From contig CAMRHE010000206.1 in NCBI GenBank assembly GCA_947044405.1, forward strand, positions 1,488,001 to 1,552,000: a stretch of 64,000 nt of DNA, in the 5' to 3' direction. The position numbers were made by a program, and so were the translations under genes. The DNA is from Leptodactylus fallax. Taxonomy: Eukaryota > Chordata > Amphibia > Anura > Leptodactylidae. The notes under the pieces were generated by a model, which saw only the letters and a program-made list of their open reading frames with translations, searched no databases and had not been told where the DNA came from. How positions within the stretch are numbered: position 1 is the stretch's first letter; each line of letters begins with the position of its first letter. Shown piece after piece: positions 1 to 11,058 of the stretch.

Positions 1-823
1 ATCTCATGTCTGGATTAATCACGGCCGTGTTAATCTCCCGACAGCCAGATTACACTCACTAGTGAATGGAGTTTTGAAATGTCATTCACAAAGAGGTTAA
101 AAATTGTGAAGTTTGCAGGAAATTTTTTCAGTCAACCTTTTGCCGCAAAGTTGTTCTTTAAATTAACAGGAAAGTTAAAGTGACTATCTGGTCAGGAGCT
201 CAGAAATGCTATGTAAGGCCTTGTTCACACTACTGGTGCACATCTGTTGTCCATCAGACAGAGGATTAGAATAACAGACATAAAAATTCTGAGGCTGACT
301 GTTACAAACCAAAGACTCTCAGTGAAAGAATAAAAACCTTTGGTCCATGCTGCGTTATTTTTTCCAGGAAAAATGGAAGAACCGACTGAAGTGATCCTCT
401 GTTTCTATATTATACCTGGAGTCAATGGGGACAAACAGAAACAGAAAGTCTTCCATTATATCTGGAAAACTATATATGTGTATACCATAATGTGAACATG
501 GCCCAAGTAAGCACCTACAGGAGATTACTACCTGCTAATTTTTTCCCTTGGAGTTTCCGCTTTGGCTGCTTTCAGATCAGCTCCATGAAGACAGAACTGT
601 GATGTGTGACTACTATTTAGGGACAGTGATAATAGGGAGTCTGAAACACACCCCCTGCCACATCGTTGGTTCAGATTTCTGCTATGCCCCTCCCCCTGAA
701 ACCTGCCTGCTCTGATTGGCTGATGTGTACAGATACAAGTGCAGGGCAGGCTCAGCAGTAAGGCTACAGTTTTTACAGTCCCTTGCTGTCATCTGTCCTA
801 GGATGACAACAATGGACATTAAA

Positions 824-1224
824 AGAGGTTGTCCAGGAGATAGATATATATATATATATATATTTATATATATTTTTTTTTTTTTAATTTATTTTTGTTT
901 TAGGCAAGAGAAGGTGTAAAAAATAAAATAAACCTTACCCGTGCTCCATTGTCTCCCAGCACGGGCTGGTCCTGCAGTTCTGCTGGTTTCTTCCGGTGGA
1001 AGTCCCCCTGGCATGTGCCCATTGAGGCCAATCGGTGGCCTCAGCAAAGGACAAAGGATGTCACAGCCGGCGAGGCCTTCCGGAAAAAGACGACAGCAGA
1101 ACAGCAGGCTCTGACCACGCTGGGAGACACCGGAGAATCCGGGACAGGCACGTATTTGTTTTTTTTTCCACCTTCCCCGGCCTAATTTAAAAAAAAAAAA
1201 ATTTTTTTATCCTGGACAACCTCT
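824..1224. mobile_element. MITE, terminal inverted repeat AGAGGTTGTCCAGGA
   Basis: The left end AGAGGTTGTCCAGGA at 824 is matched in reverse by TCCTGGACAACCTCT at 1210-1224. The interior is non-coding and includes a (TA)n run near 840-872 and A/T homopolymers. The flanking DNA (ACGGACA and GTGAACCTACCCT motifs, 1240-1330) looks like another dispersed MITE family, so this is probably a nested insertion. The superfamily is not assigned. Confidence 0.6.
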
Positions 1225-1429
1225 AACTGTAGTAGAGTAACGGACACAGATGGAGCCCCCTCTGTCCGTGCCTGTTCCCAATGATACCAATGTCGGACAT
1301 TGAACAACAGTAATGTGAACCTACCCTAAAGCCACTGCATGGTGAGCCAAGTTCTATTACAGCAAGGGCAGAAACTATTTATATAAAAGAGCCTAAACTG
1401 ATTTTTTTTTTGGCACCACTGATTTAGTC

Positions 1430-1715
1430 ATTAAAAGGGTTTTTCAGGACTTACATATAGATGACTTATCCTAGGTCATCATTATGTAATCTGTAGGGGA
1501 GTCAACACCTAGGACCCTCACAGATCAGAAATTTGAAGAGTAAGACGCGCTCTCTCTTCTTCACTGTGCCAATGACGTCACGTTCATTGGTCACATAGTA
1601 TTAACAGCAGCTCAGTCCCATTCAAGTGAATGGTGCTAAGTTGAAATACCAAGCACAACCCCAACTCAATGTACGGCTATCCTATATATAGGTCATCAAT
1701 ATGTGTGCCTCACAC
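1430..1715. repeat. Dispersed MITE-like repeat (AAAGGGTTTTTCAGGA type)
   Basis: It begins with an AAAGGGTTTTTCAGGA motif. The GACTTATCCTAGGTCATCA segment recurs in inverted, diverged form as CTATATATAGGTCATCAATATG near 1680-1703. The same style recurs at 32.95, 50.8, 51.3 and 52.5 kb. It is non-coding. Confidence 0.45.
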
Positions 1716-2888
1716 AACAAGGAGACACAGCTCACAAACCAATAGGTCATATAAAGCAAGACAAAAGTGTCTAGAAATTCAAACTTAAAGCGTACCTCCA
1801 GTTATAAACAACCTTTCATGAATGAATAGTGCAGATTAATAGAAGAAATCTCATAATATATCTTATTAAAGAAATAAGTTTTCTTCTGCACTTCTCAGGC
1901 AGGGTCAACTTTCTACATATTAGACTATGAATAGGGGGATATAAAGTAATTGCTGCTTCTTCACTATGCTATTCTTAAATATTTTATCCATGCTAGGCTG
2001 AGATAGTAGATAAGAGGCTACTAGTGCACAGAATTAGGCCAGTTGCAGACGATCGTGTGCTTATAACCGGCTGTGCTTCTGGGGCCCCTTTCATTAAATG
2101 AATAGGAGACATGGAAGCAGGGCCGCAAAATAGGTCAGGAATAGGACCTATTCTATATTTTGCAGCCCGGACTGTCAGCCCGCACACGACACCGTGTAGT
2201 TCACGGTCATGTGTAGGGGCCCATAGAAATGAATTGGTCAGTGTGCTATCCGGAAAAAACACGGAGAGCACACTGATCTCGGCCATGGTCGTTTGCAACC
2301 GGCCTAAGGCAATAAATCATTTAACTAGCCAGTAGGAGGAATTTACTCCACTCCTCCCTTCTCCATAGAGCTGTAGGCGGCAGGATGAATATAGAAATGG
2401 ATATAATGTAAACCAGCAGTCAGATTGAAGATAAGGAGCAGGAGAACAGCTTAATAAGAGGAAAAGGAAACAGATATCCTTTACACTTTAAATTTACACT
2501 CAGTGAGGGAATATATGGAAATATACCTGAGAAAAAAGCAAATGCAATAAAGAGAACCACAAAAAGATGCAAATAATAAAAGCCCCATGGCACCCATCGA
2601 GAGTGGGCATACTATGATCAAGAAGTGCTCAGAGCTACATTAACAGGGGGCTCCTGAGCTTGGAGTTGCTCATTTTGTTAGCCACCAGATTCCACTTTAG
2701 AGGTTTTATGAGTTATTCAGTACCGAGGAAAAGTTTTAGGCAGGTACGTATAAATAACGTAAAGTAAGGATGCCTTCAACAATTGAAGGGTTAATAATTT
2801 TCTTAATTGACCAATATAAACTAAGTGAATGAAAAAAAAAAAAAGAGAAATGTAAATCCCATCAATATTTGGAGTCCTGGAAGTGATG

Positions 2889-3090
2889 ATACGGCCCCCA
2901 CAGAGCCCTGATAGCAACATCATCCAGTCTGTCTGGGATTACATGAAGAGGCAGAAGGATTTGATCAAGCCTATATCCACAGAAGATCTGTGCTTGGTTC
3001 TCCAAGATGGTGGGAACCATCTCCCTGCCGAGTTCCTTCAAAAACTGTCTGCAAGTGTACGATGGAAGGAGAAGGAAGAGAGTGAAAGGG
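2889..3090 (+). pseudogene. Tc1-like transposase C-terminal fragment
   Basis: The readable frame gives PQSPDSNIIQSVWDYMKRQ, matching the region around the third catalytic residue of DD34E transposases, usually SPDLNxIExxW. Here the glutamate position reads Q, so the acid is lost. The frame continues to a LPAEFLQKLSASV motif typical of the Tc1 C-terminus. The first two catalytic aspartates and the DNA-binding domain are absent. It is a dead fragment inside the element at 2721-3428. Confidence 0.65.
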
Positions 3091-3097
3091 TGAAATC

Positions 3098-3240
3098 AAG
3101 TAATAATAATAATAATAATAATAGTCCTTTAATAGTCCCACAATAGGGAAATTCAGTGTGTTACAGCTGCAGAGATAAGCAGATACAAATACAATACAAC
3201 ATGTACAGGAATGTTCCAAGGTGAGAGGCATTACATTGAT
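3098..3240 (-). mobile_element. LINE 3' tail-like fragment with (AAT)n end
   Basis: On the minus strand the sequence reads GAATTTCCCTATTGTGGGAC and then runs into an ATT microsatellite (3101-3122 on plus). A conserved tail ending in a short tandem repeat is characteristic of L2/CR1-group LINE 3' ends. It lies inside the Tc1 remnant, so it inserted after that element. The clade is an inference from this tail alone. Confidence 0.4.
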
Positions 3241-3829
3241 AGCAGACAGATATATAGGATATATAGGTTATATAAGTATTGATGGGATTAAGATTTCTCT
3301 TTTGTTCCTTCACTTTGCATTTTGTTAACTGACAGAGATGAGCTATTACTTCTATTTTTGAAAGCAGTTTTACTTTGCACCATTTTTTTTTCCAACACCT
3401 GCCTAAAATTTTCAAACCACACTGTCCATATTGAAGGCTTAACTTACGATAGATGATCAATATGTGACTGATGAGGAAGTGACACACAGGGCCCTCACTG
3501 ATCAGATGTTTGAAGAGGCCACAGCATTTGGGTGAGTGCTGTAGCCTCAGAATGCCAAGCACCAATTGGTATTACAGCTCAGCCCCATTCACATGAATAG
3601 GACTGAGCTGCTGCTGTACCATGTGACAGACGAACTTGGTAAGAGTGTTGTGGCCTCTTCAAACAGCTGGTTTCTCTTTTGTATTCCAACAGAGATGAAA
3701 GAAGGCGCAGCATCCTTGTGTGACCACTACACCATTTAGATAGGAGGCACATGGGAGCCCGCTATTTATGGCCAGTGAAGGTCCCAAAAATTCCTGCAAA
3801 TGAAAATAAGTGAACTTGCCTTAGGATAA

Positions 3830-4320
3830 CTTCACACAGAGTTTTTTGCAGGTAGATTTTTTAGGCGGAATCAGTCTCAAAAAACACCAACTCTCTCTCA
3901 TTTCAATGGGAATTACACAGATTTTTTTTTCCTGTAGCTGATTTTTTCAGCTAGAGAAAAAAAAATGTCATTCTCCATCTTCAGGCGAATTCCGCCTTGC
4001 AAAGCCCATTGAAATTAACGCTGGCATTTTCTCCCTCCGCCCCTTCGTTTCAATGGGTTCTGCAAAACGGAATCCGCCTGAGGATAGATCAGCTGAAAAA
4101 TGAGCTAGAGGAAAAAACCTGACCGCCATTTAAATGAATGGGAAAGTTGGGGGTGTTTTTTAAGGTGGATTATATCTCAAAATCTCAGACTTCGGGTGAA
4201 CATAGCCTTAATAGGAAATTTTCTGCAACATTTGCATAGATTTCTACAAACTCCATTCAGATGAGTTTTCAGAAAAATCTGCAGCAAATCAGTCATGTGT
4301 GAATATACCCTAAAAGGCAC
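3830..4320. repeat. MITE-like repeat fragments (GAATCCGCC/GGCGGAAT type)
   Basis: GGCGGAATCAGTCTCAAAA near 3863 is mirrored by diverged inverted sequence near 4150-4190. The ends carry CTTCACACAGAG and GTGAACATAGCCTTA, the usual phrase at the ends of this genome's MITEs. No coding potential is seen. Confidence 0.4.
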
Positions 4321-4808
4321 CTTTAGTGCTACAAGGGAAAGAGATTGTGTTTCTACTCATCACAACGTCATACTGTGTCATTTATAACCCACTGTTGCTT
4401 AAAGGGGTTTGCCCACAAAAAGACAATTGTAGCACATCACAGGATATGTCATAAATGTCTGATAGACCTATCGCTAACATGAACCCCCCCTAGGCACTGT
4501 CACCCCACTCCGTCACATCCCCATTCCCACTGACAAATCCATACGGTCAGTGGTGGTCAGGATTTACATACACAGCATAGACATCTGAGCTACGCCTTCT
4601 GTAACTCCCATAGAAGTGAATGTGAGTTGTAGAAACAGGATACAATAATGTGCTAAGCTGTATCTGGATAACCCCACCTGGATTTGACTGTCAGAATTGA
4701 CAGTGATAGAGAATCATGTGACGGAGCCTTAGGGGTTCTTTTTAGAGAAAAGGTGTGGGACCCCACATCTATCAGACATTTATAGCAGCATATGTTGTGC
4801 TGGCGCAC

Positions 4809-4814
4809 AACATA

Positions 4815-4867
<53 letters not shown>
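4809..4867. repeat. (TA)n microsatellite
   Basis: About 50 bp of near-perfect TA dinucleotides. The sequence before it (4400-4808) is a MITE-like repeat beginning AAAGGGGTTTGCCCAC. It has no coding content. Confidence 0.9.
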
Positions 4868-5189
4868 GGACTGATAGAAAAGTCAAGTACAGCGATCCAT
4901 CTTCCACAGTCCCATAGAGATGAATGGTGTGCATACTCAAATAAGGTTGAATTCACACAGGGGAACAAGGGACCCCTGTTCTCTTGAAGGGTGAAAGGCC
5001 CAGCAGACCCCCAGCAATCAGATTATTTCCATTTATCCTAGGACTGGGCAATTAATAGAAAAGTAACCAAAACTGATTGTCAACCAGGATAAGCAATGTG
5101 ATTTTGTTCACCAATTATTTGGGTCCAGTTATAACAATATTTGTGAGGTTCTTCCTGCATTTTCTTTTGGACCAAACACATCCGAATCG

Positions 5190-5450
5190 GAAATGCTATT
5201 ATACTCTGAAGTCCAATGACAGGCCTCAGCAGTCTCTGACAGCAGGCAGAAGCACCAAAGAGAACAGGGAGCCACACCGGAGCCCAGGATAGGTGAGTAA
5301 CACTGTATTTTAAGTTTGATCACCTCCCCTGGGCCTCCGCTTATTATAGTCTGCAGTCTAAAGAGGCCCCAGAATATAATAGTTTTGGATTGGCCGTGTT
5401 CGTCCCAAACAAAACAGCCAGGCGAACCTTGCAAGACAAAATGTTGTGAG
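5190..5450. repeat. Fragment of the hAT-like hairpin element family
   Basis: AGCACCAAAGAGAACAGGGA, GGTGAGTAACACTGT and a decayed hairpin TATTATAGTCTGCAGTC / CCCCAGAATATAATA (about 5340-5380) match parts of the elements at 20.0, 44.4 and 63.0 kb. No 31-bp minisatellite remains here. The open frames across this stretch are repeat-derived. Confidence 0.5.
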
Positions 5451-6712
5451 GTTCGCCAAACACGTACTCTTACTATAAAAAAAACGTGGTTTAAAGGGGA
5501 TGTTAACCAAAATAATCGCCATTAATCATAATCGATGTAAAATGCCCACGATTTTATTTAGGTTATAATCCTGTGGAAAGGTGACCAGTACAAAACTTGG
5601 TACAACCCCTTTAGGCCACATGCTGCAGAAATGCTGCGTTTTTGTTTTTCACAGATTTTACTGTGTTTTTTGAGCTAAAGCCAGGAGTAGAATTTTTCAA
5701 CATACTGTGGCCTTAGCCTTAAAGGGATTTTTCAGCAAATATCAGAGATGGCTCCCCTCCCGTATTACAAGATCTGATCCTCCTACTGATCAAAAAAAGA
5801 CATATGGTAGAAAATACCTTGTACATAAAGTACCTGAAGAGGATGAAAGCAAATCAATAAAAAATAAAAGTAAAAAAACCTTAAAAGACCATATATAATC
5901 TACAGAGATGTTCCCTTTGCCCATTCCGACTGTTCAGGTTCTACATTACATGCTATGTCTACTCAACATGATGATAACGTATCCAAGCTAAGAGCGCAGT
6001 GGTCGTGGTCCACTATAGGGATGGTACTCTGGTCCAGGACACGGCAGCCATTTTCAAATCCAATAGGAACCTGTAGCATGTACCATCCTCTGGTCAGCAC
6101 TGTAGGAAAGATGGGTGAGGCTCATCAGACCAGCTGTCACCCAGCTTTCCCACAGACAGCTAGACCTAATAAATGGCTGAACATGATCGATTTCTGCAGG
6201 CACCTTAGCGGCTCGGAGTAAATACAGAATCGATCAGGAACTTATTCATGATTTATGGCCCTTCCCCTATCGATTTATACAGGGCACATCTGTAAAAACA
6301 GGCGCGGTGTTATCCAGAATACACAAGGAGCCTGCAGGTGACAACCCGGACATGGCGTACACCATCAGATGCAGATTCTGACACTTTCCAATGAAAAATT
6401 ATCAACATTGTAGCAAAAATGACCTTGTCTCCAGATATCATGCGCAGGACGGGAGAACATTGGCCAGAGTTCAGACTGTGCACTTCATTTCAATATATCC
6501 CACCTACTGACCTTCACTGGATTCACAGGGTAAAATGGCCTTGACTGGTACAATGTAAGTGCCCCCCTAATTCTCAGCACCAGCGACCATAGGGAGCCAT
6601 TAGAAGAGCGCCCCCTGGCGGGACAAGCGCCGCTAACGGTCCCTGCTCTAATAATGATGTCTCTCCCTCTCTCTCTCTCTCCCATATCTGCCCGGCATTC
6701 CCGAATACTCAC

Positions 6713-6779
6713 AGTTCCTGATATCTGAGATAAACACGGCCAGGCCCCGCATCCCATCTCCCTTGGACACGGCGGGCAT
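6713..6779 (-). CDS. AP2A2: AP2A2 coding exon 1: AP-2 complex subunit alpha, N-terminus
   Basis: AP-2 alpha is a large chain of the heterotetrameric adaptor that links clathrin to PIP2 and cargo tails at the plasma membrane. Read on the minus strand, the exon encodes [20 protein letters not shown] and then RN, followed by one T of the next codon. This is the vertebrate AP-2 alpha start up to RN; the next residue in the family is Cys (TGY), which agrees with the leftover T. The donor is CT|GTGAGT at 6712 downwards. The first 22 codons are the same in AP2A1 and AP2A2 as I know them. The AP2A2 call rests on the divergent CHID1 neighbour, as on human 11p15.5. This N-terminus contributes to the phosphoinositide-binding region. 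The remaining exons are outside the window. Confidence 0.9.
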
Positions 6780-7000
6780 CTTCCCCAGAGAGTAGGGGGC
6801 AACGCCCGGACCCAACGAGAAGCGGAGGAACCCCGGCCCGGTGAGCTTAGCTGTAACGTGACCGGGTTATGACTGGATGTGTCTCCTCCGGCCCGGCGCG
6901 CCCCCGCCTACACCTCGCACAGTGAGAACTCGGGACCGCGCACTGAGCCGGCAGGGGAGAGCACAGGAAGCGCGGGCACGGAGGAAGATGCCCGAGAGTG
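6780..7000 (-). other. AP2A2: AP2A2 5' untranslated region (approximate)
   Basis: This is GC- and CpG-rich sequence between the AP2A2 ATG (6777-6779 on the complement) and the point 25-30 bp downstream of the TATA box. No acceptor is needed: the ATG exon can continue straight up to a start site near 7000. Frames on the plus strand here, including one of 120 codons, are open only because of GC content. Confidence 0.55.
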
Positions 7001-7025
7001 GGGGGAGACAGCGCCGCCTCCTCGG

Positions 7026-7080
7026 CTTATATAGAGGGGCGTGGTTTCTGTCAGGTGTTGACAGCTCACGTCATTGGACG
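7026..7080 (-). promoter_or_regulatory. AP2A2: AP2A2 core promoter: TATA, GC/CACC box, CCAAT, CRE-like site
   Basis: Read on the minus strand towards the gene, the order is: CCAAT (7073-7077), overlapping or abutting TGACGTGA, a CRE-like octamer (7066-7073); CCACGCCCC, an Sp/KLF-type box (7036-7044); and TATATAAG (7026-7033), a good TATA match about 250 bp upstream of the ATG. The surroundings (6770-7080) are CpG-rich. The motifs are seen directly; their use is inferred. Confidence 0.65.
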
Positions 7081-7249
7081 ACCAGCGGCTCGCTAATTTA
7101 CATATCTGCATCTGCCGGCGGAGGCTACAGAGGATGGAGCTGGGAAAATGGGGGGCACGGGCGCCTGCAGCTGGTGATCTGCCCCCTAGTGTCCTTACAG
7201 CTGTACTGCAGTGCGTGCATAGGCATGCGTATTTACTAATAGTCACTAT

Positions 7250-8600
7250 TATTAACCCCTAAACAGGTGCCATGATTAGTGGCGGGTAAGAGTCCATGCA
7301 CATTGTCGTGTATGCATCTGAGTTGGAGGCCAAGTTTATCAAAGAATGCACGACTGCGTTACTGATTCATTGATATCTATGGGCCTTCCGCGTCCGTTCC
7401 GTACTGATAACACGGATGGTTATACAGCAGGTCCTATTCTGCTTCATGATATCCAAACAGAATGGACCTGGAAGCTCCATAGACCTGAATGTATCATGGA
7501 ATACACTTGGATGTCACTCTGAGGGTCCTCTGACTGCATTCCATGATAAACTTGGCCCCCAACTCAGGCGTGTGCATGGACCTTAAGGTTACGTTGACAT
7601 GTAGGAATTTGCCGCAGATTTTGGGACAGTTTCTGCAGCAGATTCAGCCCGGAATCTGCCCTCCATTGTTTTCAATGGGAGTCAGAGATCGCAGCAGGAT
7701 GCTGAAAAAAACAAGTGTCCTGCTCGATCTTGCTGCAGATTCTGCAGCTGATTCCTCTTCATTTTGCGCCATGTCAAGTCCTCAGGCTTCATGTACACTA
7801 CCGAGTGTGCAGTCCGAGTGTGTTCAGATGTTCTGTTCCATTATGATATTTTTAGAGCAGGTCCTACAATATATCAGAACACACTCGGACTGCACACTTG
7901 CCTGTGTGCATAAAAGCCTAAGCCTGTGTTCGGACGATGGTGGGTGAAAATGGCCATTTTCTTACCCGAGGGGTTCCCATTTTCACGGATCATGAAAAAA
8001 TAGAGCATGACCTATATTTTAACAGTCCATTACAACAGACCGTCAAAATATCAGTTGTGAATAGTCCCCATTCATAGACAGTGAAGTTAATGGTTAATCC
8101 ATTTTTAACGGTTGTTACTTGGACCTCATCTATTTTACACCCAATAAAAACTAATCCAGTGATTTCCATTGCGCCTTTGTCTGCCAAAAAATACAGCATG
8201 TCATTTGTTTTAACTGACGTTTTTGGTCTATCAAAAAAAAAAAAAAAAACAGACATGTGAACACACTCCTTTACTCTCATTGTTTTTAAAACAGCCTTCT
8301 GACGGCCATTAAGAAAAAAAAAAAAAAAAAAAAAAGCATGCCTGTTTTTCACTGTTGTGTGAATAAGGCCTATATAGCTGTACCTTTGCATAGGTATCAA
8401 TATGGTGCTCCTTGTATGCAGTATGGCTGTATATTTGACCAGGAAGATTCACCCCTTTTCATCACACACTTGGTCATCTGTCCTGACATTTTACCCATGT
8501 ATGGTTATGATTTATACTTTCTTCTCAGCGTCTTCTGTGAAGAGCTTGGCCAGGATTTCAGACTTATAAGTAGAAGTCAGTGAGTCTGAACCCTGAGTCA
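7250..8600. other. Intergenic DNA with MITE fragments, no gene
   Basis: It contains decayed MITE-like stretches (7380-7560; 7590-7790 around GCCGCAGATTTTGGGACAG; 7925-8370 with long A runs at 8230-8249 and 8313-8335) and a local inverted pair at 7803-7905 (CAGTCCGAGTGTGTTC / GAACACACTCGGACTGCACAC). The frames here start and stop at repeat borders and show no family features. Confidence 0.5.
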
Positions 8601-9433
8601 GTAAGAGTGTGTTCACACTACCATTATTAATTGCTATAATTATGTCATAGGATAAGAACAACGGACATTAACGGCAACAGAGTGACAGATGTAGATGGAG
8701 CCCCCTCTGGCTGCCGTCCATTCCCATTCACTGTAATGTAGTAAACATGATGGGCACTGTCTTCTTTCAGGTTTGTATACTTTTGTAACCTGCAGGTACG
8801 ACTTTTTCTTCAGTCACAAAAGTGAACAAGCATGATAGAAGAAAGCGTCCATCATGGACCATGCTCCATCTGCATCACTCACTCTATTGCCTTTAATGGA
8901 ATCTGTCAGGGCAATTTGGGACACTAAACCACCCACACGTCTATATGGACCTAAGGTTTAGTGTCCCAAATCACCCTGTTATAATGCAATCCATGGCCGC
9001 ATTAAAAATTAAAAAGCTTTATACTCACCCTGCCGCTGTACTCCCCGCACCTGCGCAGTTCTTCAATGAAGCCAGAGGAGTACACCTCGGCTTTACTGCG
9101 CATGCCTCGCAAATACGCAGTGAAGCCGAGGTGTCCATCTTTGGCTTCACTGAAGAACAGCGCAGGCGCCGGGAGGCGAGCCTCATGAATAAGCCGCACT
9201 GATCTCACCAAACAGCGTCGATCGGACCCTTAGCTAGGTAAGTATAAAGGTTTTTTATTTTTAATGCGCCTGCGGATTGCATTACAACAGGGCGATCTGG
9301 TACACTAAACCCCAGGTCTATAAGGACCTGTGGGTGGTTTAGTATCCCACATTGACCTGACAGATTCCCTTTAACATCCTATCATAGATGAGAGCAATGG
9401 ACATTATTAACTTTGGTGTGAACTTACCCTTAC
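8601..9433. mobile_element. MITE with TTCACAC ends, split by a second MITE
   Basis: The left end GTAAGAGTGTGTTCACAC (8601) and the right end, ending GGTGTGAACTTACCCTTAC (9433), are imperfect inverted copies. The inner ACGGACATTA / ATGGACATTA motifs also match. The element is interrupted at 8897-9370 by a TTAA MITE. Confidence 0.55.
8897..9370. mobile_element. TTAA-target MITE, terminal repeat GGAATCTGTCAGG
   Basis: It is flanked by TTAA on both sides (8893-8896 and 9371-9374). Ends GGAATCTGTCAGGGCAA and, inverted, GGAATCTGTCAGGTCAA. A long inner repeat follows (TGGGACACTAAACCACC, GCATTAAAAATTAAAAAGC). A second copy is at 56.9-57.7 kb. TTAA duplication suggests a piggyBac- or Kolobok-type source. 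Confidence 0.75.
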
Positions 9434-10390
9434 TCATTACTCTCATGGATTTTTCACACACATTAGTGAACATTATTTTCTAAGTGACAAAATAGTAATA
9501 ATGCAGCATGTAAGCATCTACATTATGGTTACCACCAAGACCACGATGAGGTATTATTGTCCTGGACCTGCACCGTAGGTAACTATCATGCAACACGAGG
9601 CCCCCCCCGGGCCCCCCCCCCGGGGGCCCCCCAATAGGAGAAATGACTGATGCAGGCCCCATGATAGGGGTGCCAAAGACAGGGGAAAGACAGACAAACG
9701 AACATAACAGTACCACAAAGGGGAGAAACAGAGGGGTAGAAAGGGAGACTAGGCTACAACTGGAAGGGGAAACAATCCAGAGGGGAACCAAGGCCAAAGC
9801 CCAAAGGTTATCAGAAGAGGTTAGAGAACTCATTGGATCTCTGAAACAGCACTCACAACTTCCAGAGTTCAGCATATGTAGAGGCGTAGGGAGAGTCCTC
9901 TGCCACCAGGGTCTCCATTCTCCATACATGGAGAAGCTCCTGAAGCAATTCCATTAATGTGGGAGTGACAGCACTATGCCAGTGTCTGGGAATGACCGAT
10001 CTGGCAGCCGTGAGGAAATGTCAAAGGAGGTCCTTTTTCACTTCAGAAATTTTTACCAGGGATAACAGAAAGGTGAGCTAGTTGGGCAGAAGGTGTAATA
10101 GAGTACCTAATCCACTAATGGTTGCCTTTTGCAGAAAAATTACAGGCAAAATTAGTGGCATGGTTTCATACAGCATGATCTGCCACTTAAGTTAGGGTTA
10201 GTGATTGTTGATCTGGTCACATTACAATATATGACACGGCTGTTGCAAAAATCTAAACCTGTTTGGAGTTTTGGTTACAAGTTGCATACAACTTTGCCTC
10301 CATAATCCGCAATGCAAGGTGGGTATGATTGAAGCTTGCCTGAAACTTGTAAGAAATCTGGCTGTTTTTTTCCCACCAATTCAAAGCACT
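9434..10390. other. Intergenic, possible old LINE or LTR-derived DNA
   Basis: No gene is supported. The stretch 9480-10260 has clauses such as CCATACATGGAGAAGCTCCT and GACCGATCTGGCAGCCGTG that look like decayed retroelement non-coding sequence, as does 26.44-26.65 kb. I cannot name the family. A G/C homopolymer block sits at 9601-9632. Confidence 0.3.
9601..9632. repeat. C/G homopolymer block
   Basis: Runs of C, GGG, C, GGGGG and C in 32 bp form a self-complementary tract. It may be genuine or a consensus artefact. Confidence 0.7.
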
Positions 10391-11058
10391 ATAATACAAC
10401 CCCAATTCCAAAAAAGCTGTGTAAAATGTAAAGAAAACAAGAATACAATGATCTGGATACAATGATCCATAACTATATCTTATTCACAGTAGAACATAGA
10501 ACACATATCGGAAGGTGAAAGTTATACAATAGAACACATATCAGAAGGTGAAAGTTATACAATAGAACACATATCAGAAGGTGAAAGTTAGACATTTTCC
10601 ATTTCATTTGAAAAAATAAAGTTATCTAGAAGTTGATGGCACATCTCAAAAAAGTTGGGACAGGGTTAACAAAAGGTTGGAAAAGTAAGTGGTACTGAGG
10701 AAAAACAGCTAGAGGGTCAATTTTCAGCTAAGTCTGATGATGTGTATAAAAAGAGAATCTTAGAGAGGTACAGTAAGAGGTTCACCAATCTATGAAAAAC
10801 TGCATCTAAAATTTGTTGAACAATTTCAGAATATCCCACCATCTATAGAGCATAATATTATCAAAAGATTCAGAGAATCTGAAGAAATCCATGTATACAA
10901 GGACCTGGTTGATGGCCAATATTGGATGCTCGTGATCTACGGGACCTTCAGGCAGAACTGCATTAAGAACAGCATGAATTTAATGGAAATCACATCATGG
11001 GCTCAGGAATACTTCCTGAAATCATTGTTCGAAAAACTATTTGCCATGCAATGCATAA

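Larger units (their letters stand above)
2721..3428 (+). mobile_element. Tc1-like DNA transposon remnant, internally deleted
   Basis: The left terminal segment (AAAAGTTTTAGGCAGGT at about 2730) and the right one (ACCTGCCTAAAATTTTC at about 3397-3414) are inverted copies. They extend inwards over roughly 140 bp. Between them only the transposase C-terminal region survives (2889-3090), followed by a LINE-tail-like insertion. It is too short (0.7 kb against about 1.6 kb for an intact Tc1) to be autonomous. The outer ends are diverged, so both limits are approximate. Confidence 0.7.
1..6712 (-). other. AP2A2: AP2A2 intron 1 (partial, runs off the left edge)
   Basis: This is sequence downstream, on the minus strand, of the AP2A2 exon 1 splice donor at 6711-6712. 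I looked on the minus strand for the next AP-2 alpha exon, which should encode a lysine- and glutamate-rich helix after the NC dipeptide, and saw none. The interval holds only repeats (listed separately) and unremarkable AT-rich DNA. It contains no open reading frame that I can support as a gene. A long first intron is expected for this gene. Confidence 0.7.

Noticed and set aside
6713..6779. AP2A1 instead of AP2A2
   Set aside because: Exon 1 cannot separate the paralogues, but the divergent CHID1 neighbour matches the AP2A2 locus. AP2A1 lies elsewhere in vertebrates.
6877..7246. 120-codon plus frame and 112-codon minus frame in the CpG-rich promoter
   Set aside because: They are GC-driven open frames over the AP2A2 promoter and 5'UTR, with no family match and no splice structure.
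9480..9957. 149-codon minus frame and 104-codon plus frame
   Set aside because: They overlap on opposite strands and pass through a C/G homopolymer block. No domain or codon pattern is seen; probably old repeat DNA.
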